Shown here: piece by piece, positions 9,253 to 18,807 of the stretch
Layout: each line of letters opens with the position of its first letter
Position numbering within the stretch: the stretch's first letter is position 1
NCBI GenBank assembly: GCA_007896885.1
Contig: VOIU01000002.1
Span: 62,001 to 126,000, forward strand
Reading direction: 5' to 3'
Source of the DNA: Bacteroidaceae bacterium HV4-6-C5C
GTDB lineage: Bacteria; Bacteroidota; Bacteroidia; Bacteroidales; Bacteroidaceae
DNA length: 64,000 nt
The notes under the pieces: model-generated
The model's database searches: none
What the model saw: the letters and a program-made list of their open reading frames with translations, nothing else
Told to the model about the DNA's origin: nothing
Made by a program: the position numbers and the translations under genes

Positions 9253-9441
9253 TTATTTAATTTCTTTATGTACTGTTACTCTCTTCAGGATAGGATTGTA
9301 TTTTTTCAATTCCAATCTTTCAGGGGTATTTTTTCTATTCTTCGTTGTGATATAACGAGATGTTCCTGGCATACCGCTATCTTTGTGTTCTGTGCATTCC
9401 AGAATCACCTGTACTCTATTGCCTTTTGCTTTCTTAGCCAT
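9253..9441 (-). CDS. rpmG: 50S ribosomal protein L33
   Basis: The protein has 62 residues ([16 protein letters not shown]..., with [20 protein letters not shown]), the typical L33 sequence. Only one cysteine remains (C16), so this is the zinc-free (C-minus) form rather than the four-cysteine form. It sits 22 bases downstream of rpmB and 11 bases upstream of DUF4295 in one minus-strand operon. It is a structural component of the large ribosomal subunit. Confidence 0.96.
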   Translation of the reverse strand: MAKKAKGNRVQVILECTEHKDSGMPGTSRYITTKNRKNTPERLELKKYNPILKRVTVHKEIK

Positions 9442-9463
9442 AATCTATATCTCCTATTCTTTA

Positions 9464-9724
9464 TTATCCGATCACTTTTATGCTCTTCCAATCACAATAG
9501 CCTTTAGCTACTGCGTCATTCAAGGCTGCATCAAGACCTTTCTTGTTAATGGTACGCAAGCCGGCAGCACAAAGGCTTAGGCTGATCCAGCAATCCTGTT
9601 CTACATAGTAAAACTTCTTATTAAACAAGTTCAAATCAAAGGTTCTTTTTGTTCTTCTCTTTGAATGTGAAACATTGTTGCCAATCATGGCTTTCTTTCC
9701 GGTAATTTGACAAATCTTCGACAT
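9464..9724 (-). CDS. rpmB: 50S ribosomal protein L28
   Basis: The protein has 86 residues starting [20 protein letters not shown], with [13 protein letters not shown], the diagnostic L28 region. It is the first gene of the rpmB-rpmG-DUF4295 operon. Upstream on the minus strand a near -7 box TTACTTTG (9781-9774) sits about 50 bases before the ATG, one base off TAnnTTTG; no ideal -33 box is visible. It is a structural protein of the large subunit. Confidence 0.96.
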   Translation of the reverse strand: MSKICQITGKKAMIGNNVSHSKRRTKRTFDLNLFNKKFYYVEQDCWISLSLCAAGLRTINKKGLDAALNDAVAKGYCDWKSIKVIG

Positions 9725-9845
9725 TTCTATCTTATTTTTATAGTTTTTATCTATATTTATTTGAAACAGAGCGCAAAGTAAGCACTTTTATCATTAACAT
9801 ACAAGTTTTTTTCCAAATAATTCACTAAACAGAACCAATCTTTGC

Positions 9846-10313
9846 TTACTCTAAAAGTTCTCCAAGCAGCGACAGGGCATTTTTCACGGCTTTTTGTACA
9901 TTTCCGGTGCGGCCTTCGTCACCCTCTTGCTTCATGGAAATAATTTCGTCTTTACAGGCAGCGGCAATCCAAACCGTACCTACGGGTTTATCAGGTGTGC
10001 CCCCTCCCGGTCCGGCTATACCGGATGTAGCTACTGCACAATCCGTTTTTAGCGTTTTCATCGCTCCTTTGACCATTTCTATAACAGTCTCCTGACTTAC
10101 AGCACCATGGGTTGCCAGGGTTTCGCTAGATACGCCGAGCAGATTCATCTTCACTTCATTGGAGTATGCCACAATACCCCCATTTACATATTCAGAACTT
10201 CCAGGTACTGAAGTTAGTAGCGCTGCAATGCTTCCGCCTGTACAACTTTCAGCGGTGGAAACGGTCAAATGTTTGGTTTTTAACAAATTCCCTATTTTTT
10301 CTTCCAGCTCCAT
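9846..10313 (-). CDS. pncC: Nicotinamide-nucleotide amidase (CinA C-terminal domain protein)
   Basis: The protein has 155 residues and consists only of the CinA C-terminal domain. It holds AESCTGG at 21-27 with the catalytic serine S23, [13 protein letters not shown] in the middle, and [19 protein letters not shown] near 97-115. This domain deamidates nicotinamide mononucleotide to nicotinate mononucleotide in pyridine nucleotide salvage. The N-terminal MoCF/COG1058 domain of long CinA proteins is absent, which is normal for stand-alone PncC. It lies between tsaD and the rpmB operon with gaps of over 100 bases on each side, so it is probably transcribed alone. Confidence 0.93.
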   Translation of the reverse strand: MELEEKIGNLLKTKHLTVSTAESCTGGSIAALLTSVPGSSEYVNGGIVAYSNEVKMNLLGVSSETLATHGAVSQETVIEMVKGAMKTLKTDCAVATSGIAGPGGGTPDKPVGTVWIAAACKDEIISMKQEGDEGRTGNVQKAVKNALSLLGELLE

Positions 10314-10381
10314 TTCCTCTTTTATTTTAGTGATATACTAAAGCAGCTTTACGCCGACAGGAAAGCAATAACAAGCGTAAA

Positions 10382-10406
10382 CTACCTTAACATTAATCTA
10401 AGGTAG
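10382..10406 (-). terminator. Weak terminator-like hairpin after tsaD
   Basis: CTACCTTA (10382-10389) pairs with TAAGGTAG (10399-10406), an 8-bp perfect stem with a 9-base loop, 15 bases past the tsaD stop on the minus strand. The following U tract is poor, so termination strength is doubtful. Confidence 0.4.
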
Positions 10407-10421
10407 ATAATATAATGTGCG

Positions 10422-11441
10422 TTATAGCCTTACCCGTGAATATGCCGGAGCATCAATGCTGCAAAAATCCTTATCCATATATTTAAAATATCCCGTGATC
10501 GCTATCATTGCTGCATTGTCGGTCGTGTAGCTAAATTTCGGAATATAGATGTTCCATCCGTATTTTAGAGCGTGTTCGCGAAAAGCATTCCGCAGTCCAT
10601 TATTAGCGGAAACCCCACCTGCTATGGCTATATCCTTTATATTGTATTGTTTTGCCGCTTTACGCAGTTTATCCATCAGAATATCCACGATGGTTGCTTC
10701 AAGAGAAGCTGCCAAGTCTTCTTTATGGTGTTCTATAAAATCGGGATCATCTTTCATCCAGTCGCGCAAAGAATAAAGAAAAGAGGTTTTTAATCCGCTA
10801 AAGCTATAATCCAAACCTGGTATGTGAGGTTTGCTGAATGAATATGCTTTAGGGTTTCCCTGACGCGCGAGACGATCGATAATCGGTCCACCGGGATAAC
10901 CCAGTCCCATTACTTTGGAACATTTATCAATAGCTTCTCCTGCGGCATCATCAATAGTCTGCCCCAGGATTTCCATATCATTATAAGCTTTTACGAGAAT
11001 AACCTGAGAGTTACCACCGGAAACCAGTAGGCACAAGAATGGAAAAGGTGGCTGGATGTTATCCTCACCTTCCGATTTAATAAAATGAGCTAATACGTGT
11101 CCTGTCAGATGATTAACATCTATCATAGGTATATTCAAAGAACGGGCGAAACCTTTAGCAAAGGAAACCCCTACCAACAAAGAGCCCATTAACCCGGGAC
11201 CTCTGGTAAATGCTATGGCACTTAATTCCTCTTTAGATACTCCGGCCCGTTTCAAAGCCTCGTGAACTACCGGAACAATATTTTGCTGATGCGCACGTGA
11301 TGCCAATTCCGGAACAACTCCTCCATAGGATTCATGAACAGCTTGATTAGCAACTACGTTAGAGAGCAAAAAGCCATCCTTTATTACTGCAGCAGAAGTA
11401 TCATCACAGGAACTTTCTATTCCTAAAATAATTGTACTCAT
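10422..11441 (-). CDS. tsaD: tRNA threonylcarbamoyladenosine transferase TsaD
   Basis: The protein has 339 residues with the Kae1/TsaD family features: ILGIESSCDDTS at the start, the metal-binding H111-LTG-H115 pair, LLVSGGNSQ near 143-151, and the C-terminal IAGGVSANNGLR. TsaD transfers the threonylcarbamoyl group to A37 of ANN-reading tRNAs with TsaB and TsaE. The gene is divergent from tamB; a -7 box TACTTTTG (11474-11467) lies 26 bases before the ATG, but no good -33 match is visible. Confidence 0.96.
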   Translation of the reverse strand: MSTIILGIESSCDDTSAAVIKDGFLLSNVVANQAVHESYGGVVPELASRAHQQNIVPVVHEALKRAGVSKEELSAIAFTRGPGLMGSLLVGVSFAKGFARSLNIPMIDVNHLTGHVLAHFIKSEGEDNIQPPFPFLCLLVSGGNSQVILVKAYNDMEILGQTIDDAAGEAIDKCSKVMGLGYPGGPIIDRLARQGNPKAYSFSKPHIPGLDYSFSGLKTSFLYSLRDWMKDDPDFIEHHKEDLAASLEATIVDILMDKLRKAAKQYNIKDIAIAGGVSANNGLRNAFREHALKYGWNIYIPKFSYTTDNAAMIAITGYFKYMDKDFCSIDAPAYSRVRL

Positions 11442-11513
11442 ATTGTTTATTTACGTTTAAACGCTACAAAAGTAGTGATAAAACTACTATCCATAATGTA
11501 ATATTTCATATTT

Positions 11514-14500
11514 TTGTTGGCTATTTTAATATACACTCTTATCAGAAAGCTTAGAAAAACCGTATACTGGATTATCGGTATCACGCTGGGATTATATATT
11601 GGTACCATTGTCCTGTTGAACATACCCTATGTACAACAGCGTCTTAGCGTATTTGTAGCCGAACAGTTATCTTCCGCTTTAGGGTCCGAAATAACCATCG
11701 GGAGAATCAATCTCGGGTTATTGAACCGTGTCATTATTGATGACTTCCGTTTGGAAGACCAGTCGGGCAAAGAGATGCTGAAAGTGACTCGCCTGTCGGT
11801 GAAAATCAACATTATTCCTCTTTTTAGTGGAAAAGTATCGGTCAATAATGTACAGATGTTTGGGTTTAATGCGAATATGGAGAAAAAGACTCCCGATGCC
11901 AAGCCTAATTTCCAATTTATTATCGACAAGCTTTCGTCTAAGAGTCCTACCAAGAAAGAAAGTAAGCTTGATATCCGTATTAATTCCTTGCTGATGCGTC
12001 GTGGAAAAGTTTCCTTCAACGTACTTTCGGCAAAGGAAACTCCGGGTCGGTTCAATCCCCAACATCTCCATTTCCAAAATATTATTGCCAATATATCATT
12101 GAAAGTCTTGCGTAAAGACTCTATTAATGCATCGATCAAACGTCTTAGCGTAGTTGAAGCGTCATCGCATACAGAGCTTCGTAAGTTCAGTCTCAAAATA
12201 TTAGGCAATAACAAAGGCATGTGCATTGAAAACTTTAAAGTCACTTTGCCCAATACCACCCTTCAGATGGATACTATCCGGTTGAAGTACGATGGATTCG
12301 AGTCGTTTAAGCATTTTAACGACCGCGTTCACTTTTCGGTACGTGTACTTCCTTCCGAAATATCCCTTCGCGATTTCTCTGCTTTCGTTCCTGCCTTTGC
12401 CAATTTCAAGGAACCCCTTCATCTTGAAGCTGAAGCAAACGGAACAGTCAACAAGCTAAATTGTCCGCGATTGTCTATCAGTGCAAACAATCACCTACAT
12501 CTGAAAGGTAATTTTTCCCTGCAAGATCTTTCGCAACCCAGCGATGCTTTTATCTACGCCAATTTATCCAGTTTGTACATCGATCAGGAAGGTTTGGGTT
12601 TCTTTCTTAAGAATTTGAGTAATAACTATCATGGGGTTCCTCCTATATTACAACGGTTGGGAAATATCTCATTTCATGGTGAAGTTTCCGGCTATTTCAC
12701 CGATCTGGTTACCTACGGTGTAGCTCATACCGATGTGGGGACAGTGCAGACCGACTTAAAATTAAGTTCCAATAAAGAGAAGAAATACTTCTCCTATTCA
12801 GGTTCGGTTAAGACAGCCAACTTCGACTTGGGCAAGCTGCTGAACAACCAACAATTGGGCAAAATCACTTTCAATCTTGGTGTTCAGGGTGAACAATACA
12901 GCAAGCAATATCCTTCTATATCGCTTAAGGGGCTTGTCTCTTCCGTCGACTATAGCGGTTACACCTACCAAAACATTTCATTGGATGGAGAATATAAACA
13001 AGGAGGGTTCAGCGGAAAAGCCGCTCTCGAAGATCAGAACGGATCAATAGCATTGAATGGCGCATTCAATGCGGTTTCCCGTGTGCCTTCATTCAACTTC
13101 CAAGCTGCCATGCGTCATTTTCGGCCACATGCGCTCCATCTTACGAAGAAATATGAAAACGCTGAATTTTCCGTGAAGTTGCGTGCTGATTTTACTGGGA
13201 CTTCAGTCGACGATATGAATGGGGAGATTAACATTGACAGTCTCCAGTTTACAGCTCCTCAAAAAGAGTATTTTCTCGATAATCTTAAAATTATAGCTTC
13301 CCGGAAAGATCAGCTTACGCAAGAGTTGAACATCAATTCCCCGTTCTTGCAAGCACATATTGAAGGCAATTACTCTTACCGTACACTTCCGGCAAGTATC
13401 AACAAAATATTAAGTCGTTATCTTCCTTCACTGATTCATGCTAACAATCTGCAAAAGAAGACCGACAACAACTTTATTTTCGATATCCATATTTACAATA
13501 CCGAAATATTACCGGCATTGTTTGATATACCTTTGGATATTCACACCCATTCCACCATCAACGGGATGTTCAACGACAGGTTGCAACGGATGCGTGTGGA
13601 AGGTTACTTCCCCCATCTGGCCTATAACGACAAGTTAATTGAGTCGGCCATGATTTTGTGTGAAAATCCCGAAGACAGATTTCATACCCGCTTACGCTTC
13701 AATAATCGGAAACAAAACGGTACGGTGAACATAGCGCTCGAAGCCTATGCCAAGAACGATACCGTACAAACTACGCTCAATTGGGGCAATAGCAACGCCC
13801 AGACCTATAGTGGTAAGCTGGCAACAGTCACCCGCTTTATCAAGGACAAAACCGAAGAACCGTCCAAAATAGCTGAAAAGAGTGTGTCATCTCCTTTAAA
13901 AACAATTGTTGATATCAAAAACACCGATATCATCCTGAATGATACAATATGGAAGATTTCTCCCAGTCAGATAACTTTTGAGAAAAATAAAATCTATGTG
14001 GACAACTTCAAGTTCAGCCATGGTGATCGCCACCTCACTATCAACGGTATTGTTTCACCACTACCGCAAGACACACTACGATTGGATTTGAAAGACATCA
14101 ACATCGGATACATTTTTAATATTGCCGATCTCGGAGTGGATTTCAGCGGAGAAGCCACAGGTCCGGCGTATGCTTGTGGCATTTTGAAGAAGCCCGTCAT
14201 GTTCACCGATTTATCCATCCGTAATTTAGGATTGAACGGTGGTATGCTGGGTAATGCCAATATCCATGGTGAATGGCATCATGATGTCGAAGGTATCTAC
14301 CTTGATGCGCATGTACAAGAGAAGAATATCGCCAAGAGCCACGTTTACGGCTATATCTATCCGTTGAAACCCAAGAGCGGACTTGATCTTCAGATTGAAG
14401 CGGATAAAACCAATCTCAAATTCCTGGAGTATTATATGACCAGCATAACCCCCGAATTCAACGGGCGGGCCAGTGGTCATGTACACCTATATGGTAAATT

Positions 14501-16100
14501 CAAAGGACTAACTCTGGACGGAAAAGTATTGGGGGATGCTTCAATGAAAATAGGCGTATTAAACACCACATTCTTCTTGAAGGATAGTATACAGATTGAA
14601 CCGGGCGGACTCACATTCCAAAATAACCGTATCTACGACCCTCATGGCAACCAGGGCAATGTGACCGGTTATCTCCACTACGAGCATTTTAAAAACATGG
14701 AATATCGTTTCCAGTTCGATTACCGTAACATCCTGATGATGAATACCAAGGAAAGCCCCGAATTTCCATTCTACGGCACGATATATGGTACAGGTAAAGC
14801 TTTGATTGAAGGTAATCCACAGGACGGAGTTAATATTGATGTGGCAGTAACCACTAATCGCAACAGCAACTTTGTGTATATAAAAGACAATATAGCTTCA
14901 GCCACAAATAGCCAATTTATCAAGTTCTTAGATAAAACTCCCCGCCGCGCCATACAAGATTCAGTGCGGGTGGACTTTGATCTTCCTATGCAGCAGACAA
15001 AAGCAAAGCAGGAAGACAGACAGACAGACATCCGTCTCAATCTGCAGGTGGATGCTACGCCCGATGCCACTATGAAGATTATAATGGATCCTATAGCCGG
15101 AGATTATATCAGTGGTAAAGGTAACGGTAATATCCGGGCTGAATTCTACAATAAAGGAGATTTGAAGATGTTTGGTAGCTATCGTATTACGCAGGGTATC
15201 TACAAATTTAGCCTTCAGGAGATCATTCGTAAAGATTTTGCTATAAAAAACGGCAGTAATATTACGTTCAACGGTTCGCCGCTAAATGCGGCGTTGGATA
15301 TCAATGCCCAGTACACTGTGAACTCTGTTTCACTCAACGACCTTATGCCCAATGCCAGTGAGTATGTCAACCAGACTAATATCAAAGTGAATTGTACTAT
15401 GGATATTAGCGGACAACTTACCTCTCCCGATATAAAACTGGGTATCGATCTGCCTAACGAACGTGATGAAGTGCAGGCACTTATCCGTAACTATATCCCT
15501 TCGGAAGAAGAAATGAACATGCAGATTTTGTATTTGTTGAGTATCGGTAAATTCTATACACCTGAGAATGTGCAAACTACCCAAAGCTCGAATATGATGT
15601 CATCCATGCTTTCGTCCAGCCTCTTGTCCGGACAGATTAATAATGCACTCTCCCACATCATCGACAGCAATAACTGGAATATAGGTACCAGTCTGAGCAC
15701 TGGTGAGAAAGGATGGACCGACTTTGAATTCGAGAGTATGCTTTCCGGCCAGCTCCTCAACAACCGTCTGCTGATCAATGGAAACTTCGGCTATCGTGAC
15801 AATCCGTTGGCCAACACCAATTTTGTAGGCGACTTTGATGCCGAATGGTTACTAAACCGCTCCGGAGATATCCGTCTGAAAGCCTATAGTGAGACAAACG
15901 ACCGTTATTATACCAAAACCAATCTTACCACCCAAGGTATAGGTATTATCTTCAGAAAAGATTTCACCAAATGGAGTGAACTTATGTTCTGGAACAAATG
16001 GAGGTTGAAACGTCTGAAGGCAGCCACCGACAAGAAAGACAGCACTACGGTGAAACCCGCTGTTGAAGCCAAGACAAAAGAAAAGAGAAAGCACCAATAA
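11514..16100 (+). CDS. tamB: TamB-like translocation and assembly module protein
   Basis: The protein has 1528 residues. An N-terminal membrane segment (about residues 15-35) anchors a very long beta-rich periplasmic body full of AsmA/TamB-type repeats, and the C-terminal TamB (DUF490) domain covers roughly 1130-1490. Such proteins form a beta-taco bridge between the membranes and are implicated in outer-membrane protein assembly or lipid transport. The frame has no ATG near its 5' end: an in-frame stop at 11499 leaves TTG at 11514 or 11517 as the first plausible start. The end of a perfect -7 box (TATTTTTG, 11509-11516) overlaps that TTG, so the real start may lie further downstream. Convergent with the next gene. 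Confidence 0.9.
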   Translation: MLAILIYTLIRKLRKTVYWIIGITLGLYIGTIVLLNIPYVQQRLSVFVAEQLSSALGSEITIGRINLGLLNRVIIDDFRLEDQSGKEMLKVTRLSVKINIIPLFSGKVSVNNVQMFGFNANMEKKTPDAKPNFQFIIDKLSSKSPTKKESKLDIRINSLLMRRGKVSFNVLSAKETPGRFNPQHLHFQNIIANISLKVLRKDSINASIKRLSVVEASSHTELRKFSLKILGNNKGMCIENFKVTLPNTTLQMDTIRLKYDGFESFKHFNDRVHFSVRVLPSEISLRDFSAFVPAFANFKEPLHLEAEANGTVNKLNCPRLSISANNHLHLKGNFSLQDLSQPSDAFIYANLSSLYIDQEGLGFFLKNLSNNYHGVPPILQRLGNISFHGEVSGYFTDLVTYGVAHTDVGTVQTDLKLSSNKEKKYFSYSGSVKTANFDLGKLLNNQQLGKITFNLGVQGEQYSKQYPSISLKGLVSSVDYSGYTYQNISLDGEYKQGGFSGKAALEDQNGSIALNGAFNAVSRVPSFNFQAAMRHFRPHALHLTKKYENAEFSVKLRADFTGTSVDDMNGEINIDSLQFTAPQKEYFLDNLKIIASRKDQLTQELNINSPFLQAHIEGNYSYRTLPASINKILSRYLPSLIHANNLQKKTDNNFIFDIHIYNTEILPALFDIPLDIHTHSTINGMFNDRLQRMRVEGYFPHLAYNDKLIESAMILCENPEDRFHTRLRFNNRKQNGTVNIALEAYAKNDTVQTTLNWGNSNAQTYSGKLATVTRFIKDKTEEPSKIAEKSVSSPLKTIVDIKNTDIILNDTIWKISPSQITFEKNKIYVDNFKFSHGDRHLTINGIVSPLPQDTLRLDLKDINIGYIFNIADLGVDFSGEATGPAYACGILKKPVMFTDLSIRNLGLNGGMLGNANIHGEWHHDVEGIYLDAHVQEKNIAKSHVYGYIYPLKPKSGLDLQIEADKTNLKFLEYYMTSITPEFNGRASGHVHLYGKFKGLTLDGKVLGDASMKIGVLNTTFFLKDSIQIEPGGLTFQNNRIYDPHGNQGNVTGYLHYEHFKNMEYRFQFDYRNILMMNTKESPEFPFYGTIYGTGKALIEGNPQDGVNIDVAVTTNRNSNFVYIKDNIASATNSQFIKFLDKTPRRAIQDSVRVDFDLPMQQTKAKQEDRQTDIRLNLQVDATPDATMKIIMDPIAGDYISGKGNGNIRAEFYNKGDLKMFGSYRITQGIYKFSLQEIIRKDFAIKNGSNITFNGSPLNAALDINAQYTVNSVSLNDLMPNASEYVNQTNIKVNCTMDISGQLTSPDIKLGIDLPNERDEVQALIRNYIPSEEEMNMQILYLLSIGKFYTPENVQTTQSSNMMSSMLSSSLLSGQINNALSHIIDSNNWNIGTSLSTGEKGWTDFEFESMLSGQLLNNRLLINGNFGYRDNPLANTNFVGDFDAEWLLNRSGDIRLKAYSETNDRYYTKTNLTTQGIGIIFRKDFTKWSELMFWNKWRLKRLKAATDKKDSTTVKPAVEAKTKEKRKHQ

Positions 16101-16109
16101 TGCTTTCTC
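16085..16109 (-). terminator. Terminator overlapping the tamB stop codon
   Basis: GAGAAAGCA (16085-16093) pairs perfectly with TGCTTTCTC (16101-16109); the tamB stop is in the loop. In the minus direction the stem is followed by a T-rich run (TTTTCTTTTG), so it reads as a terminator for the convergent glycosyltransferase gene, and possibly as a weaker one for tamB. Confidence 0.6.
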
Positions 16110-16165
16110 CCCACTATAAATTGAACCATTTAGTTCGTTTTGCATTAACTTTTCAATTTTATTAT

Positions 16166-17308
16166 TTATATCGCCATATCCGGTGCATTATAGTAAGGAA
16201 ACGGAAGATTATCTTCGGGAGAATATCCATTTTCCATCACACCTTCCAATGCACGCATAATTCTCCATTCACTGCTACCTACCCAGTATTTGAATTCTTT
16301 ATCAGGAGCATAGTCCTTTATGGCGAAATCCAGTAGCCTATCCAGTTCGAACTCTTCCGCCACTACACCGGCCCCACAACGCGCGGCATCATGCGCATTG
16401 CAATCCTGCTCAATATGTGCCGGAACCATAAGCAAAGGTTTACCGAGATACATCGCTTCACAAACCGACTCAAATCCGGCTGTGCTGGCGTATGCACGAC
16501 ATCCCGCCATATATTTCAGAAACTTCATATCATCCAATTGGTGAAAAGTCAGGGTGTCATCCACCTGTGTAACGTCTTCTTCATCGGGTTTATCCCAGAA
16601 GAAGTGTAACGGTACATCTACATGACGCTCATGCCATGCCGCAACCGACTCACCGAAACCCGCGTTCACCATATAACCGTGAATATAGTCACCCTCCGAA
16701 GCCTCATAATTCAGTATTTCACGTCTCAGTAGCGGAGGTACCACCCGTGTCCGGTTCTCTTTGTTTTTATTCATCTGCCTGAACGAGAGAGCCAGCCTCT
16801 CGTTCGCACCGATACAAGTCAATCGGGTAAACAGCCGGAGCATCATCAGGCTAACCTTGTTTTTTTTCGGGAAATCGAACTCCGAATGTAAAAAGAGATA
16901 TTGATGCCCGATGCTGACCTGCTTCACGGACGGCCGGAACATCAGATAAGTCAGTCCGGTGAGTAACTCGTAGAAATTTACCACCAAATCGGCTCCACTA
17001 TTTTCTATACGCTCCCTTAGGAACAAGATACTACGTAGATACGCCGGCAGATGCAGCGCATTATAACCCAGACTTCTAGTCAGTCCTACCCGTTTATTAG
17101 TCGGCGTAGGAAGAAAATTAGGGCTGTAGAAGCGTTTCACCGGAGCATGTATGCTTCGGTTGAAGAAGCCCGGAAGGCGCCTGGAATTACTTTTTCCTAC
17201 TAACACTTCCACCACTTCATGCCCGTTCCGTCGAAGCATATCCTCCATACTGATGGCTTGCGTCAAGTGACCGCGACCTTCTCCCTGAACGATAAAAATA
17301 ACTTTCAT
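16166..17308 (-). CDS. MurG-like glycosyltransferase (GT-B fold, GT28-like)
   Basis: The protein has 380 residues from the ATG at 17308. I chose this start because MKVIFIVQGEGRGHLTQAI opens directly with the first beta strand and glycine-rich loop; an in-frame start 9 codons upstream adds only MLQPKTQRI. The C-terminal part has YASTAGFESVCEAMYLGKP and PAHIEQDCNA, the nucleotide-sugar binding segment of MurG-like GT-B enzymes. Acceptor and sugar cannot be predicted. There is no signal peptide and no adjoining polysaccharide operon, so its pathway is open. It converges with tamB across a terminator-like hairpin. Confidence 0.8.
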   Translation of the reverse strand: MKVIFIVQGEGRGHLTQAISMEDMLRRNGHEVVEVLVGKSNSRRLPGFFNRSIHAPVKRFYSPNFLPTPTNKRVGLTRSLGYNALHLPAYLRSILFLRERIENSGADLVVNFYELLTGLTYLMFRPSVKQVSIGHQYLFLHSEFDFPKKNKVSLMMLRLFTRLTCIGANERLALSFRQMNKNKENRTRVVPPLLRREILNYEASEGDYIHGYMVNAGFGESVAAWHERHVDVPLHFFWDKPDEEDVTQVDDTLTFHQLDDMKFLKYMAGCRAYASTAGFESVCEAMYLGKPLLMVPAHIEQDCNAHDAARCGAGVVAEEFELDRLLDFAIKDYAPDKEFKYWVGSSEWRIMRALEGVMENGYSPEDNLPFPYYNAPDMAI

Positions 17309-17438
17309 AATCCTTTGCGTTTTTGGTTGCAACAAAAATCTCTATTTTATATTACGTCACAATGTAGAAAATATGACATGTCTTTTTCAGTATTGCACTG
17401 ATATCGCTATATTTGAAGCTCTAAAATGTTATTTTTAT

Positions 17439-18791
17439 ATGAAAAAGCCGGAAAATATTCTGATTGTGGATGATAACGAGGGTGTCCTGACCGCTTTAAG
17501 ATTATTGCTGAAACCTTGTTTTAGAGATATTTTGACTCTTACATCCCCCGTTGCCCTCCTGTCCGCTTTGCATGAAAACGTCTTCTCTATTGTATTGCTT
17601 GATATGAATTTCAAAGCAGGTATCAATAGCGGTAACGAAGGCCTCTTCTGGCTTCATGAAATAAAAAAGAAATACCCCTCACTACCTGTGGTACTTTTTA
17701 CCGCATATGCCGACATTGATCTTGCGGTACGTGGCATTAAGGAAGGAGCCGCCGATTTTATCGTTAAGCCGTGGGATAATCAGAAGCTGATCGAAACCCT
17801 TCACAAGGTGCTCGAAGAATCCAAAGGAAAAGCAGGTAAGAAGAAAAACATCTCACTCGAACAAGGAGATATGTATTGGGGTGAAAGCCAGTCTATGCAA
17901 CAGCTCCGTTCGTTAGTAGAGAAAGTCTCCGGTACCGAAGCCAATATACTTATCACCGGTGAAAACGGCATCGGCAAAGAAATCCTGGCTAAAGAGATTC
18001 ATGCACAGTCATCCCGGCGTAAAAACGCGATGGTCACCGTGGACATGGGAGCCCTCACCGAGAGTCTGTTCGAGAGCGAGTTATTCGGTCATGTAAAAGG
18101 AGCCTTTACCGATGCCCGTGCCGATCGTCCCGGTAAATTCGAAGCGGCAAACCACAGCACTCTTTTTCTCGATGAGATCGGTAATCTTCCCTACCATTTG
18201 CAAGCCAAACTCCTTACCGCTCTGCAACGTCGCAGTATTGTTCGGGTTGGTAGTAACGAAGATATTCCCATTGACATCCGCCTGATCTGTGCCACCAATA
18301 GGAATCTCAATGAAATGGTCTTGAAAGAAGAGTTCCGTGAAGACCTTTTCTACCGCATCAACACTATACATCTCGAAATTCCTCCCCTGCGCAATCGCCC
18401 GGAAGATATCCATCCGTTGGCACAACGTTTCATCGAACGATTCTGCAAACAATATGGCAAGCCCCTTCTCCGGTTGTCGGACGATGCCCGAATTAAGCTC
18501 GATTCCCATCCATGGTACGGTAATATACGCGAATTGGAACATGCCATCGAAAAAGCCGTTATTATCTGCGACGGTAATGAGATCCCCGGAGCGCTCTTTC
18601 AACTAAACCGGGGAACCAATGTTTCCCGTTCATCCGAGATTGTCCCCGGACAGTCCACTCTTGAAGAGATGGAGCGTAAAATGATACTCAAAGCATTGGA
18701 AGAATGTGAAGGCAATCTCTCTTCAGTTGCAGCCCGACTGGGCATTACCCGGCAGACTTTGTATAATAAACTGAAAAAGTTTGGAATCTAA
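17439..18791 (+). CDS. Sigma-54-dependent response regulator (NtrC family)
   Basis: The protein has 450 residues from the ATG at 17439 (MKKPENILIVDD); a frame extending 22 codons upstream is not credible because it precedes the first receiver strand. The receiver domain has D11-D12 and phospho-acceptor D55; the AAA+ domain has Walker A GENGIGKE at 174-181 and FLDEIGNL; a Fis-type helix-turn-helix ends the protein (LSSVAARLGITRQTLYNKL). The sigma-54 contact loop reads GAFTDA (221-226) rather than GAFTGA. A perfect -7 box TATATTTG (17408-17415) lies 23 bases upstream. The kinase gene follows directly. Its targets are unknown; a sigma-54 promoter lies about 3.5 kb downstream before hsp20. Confidence 0.94.
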   Translation: MKKPENILIVDDNEGVLTALRLLLKPCFRDILTLTSPVALLSALHENVFSIVLLDMNFKAGINSGNEGLFWLHEIKKKYPSLPVVLFTAYADIDLAVRGIKEGAADFIVKPWDNQKLIETLHKVLEESKGKAGKKKNISLEQGDMYWGESQSMQQLRSLVEKVSGTEANILITGENGIGKEILAKEIHAQSSRRKNAMVTVDMGALTESLFESELFGHVKGAFTDARADRPGKFEAANHSTLFLDEIGNLPYHLQAKLLTALQRRSIVRVGSNEDIPIDIRLICATNRNLNEMVLKEEFREDLFYRINTIHLEIPPLRNRPEDIHPLAQRFIERFCKQYGKPLLRLSDDARIKLDSHPWYGNIRELEHAIEKAVIICDGNEIPGALFQLNRGTNVSRSSEIVPGQSTLEEMERKMILKALEECEGNLSSVAARLGITRQTLYNKLKKFGI

Positions 18792-18807
18792 CCCTGAAAT
18801 CATCCGG

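Noticed and set aside
11627..12259. Long antisense frame within tamB
   Set aside because: It lies entirely opposite the well-supported TamB frame, has no promoter or ribosome-binding site, and reads as low-complexity shadow sequence.
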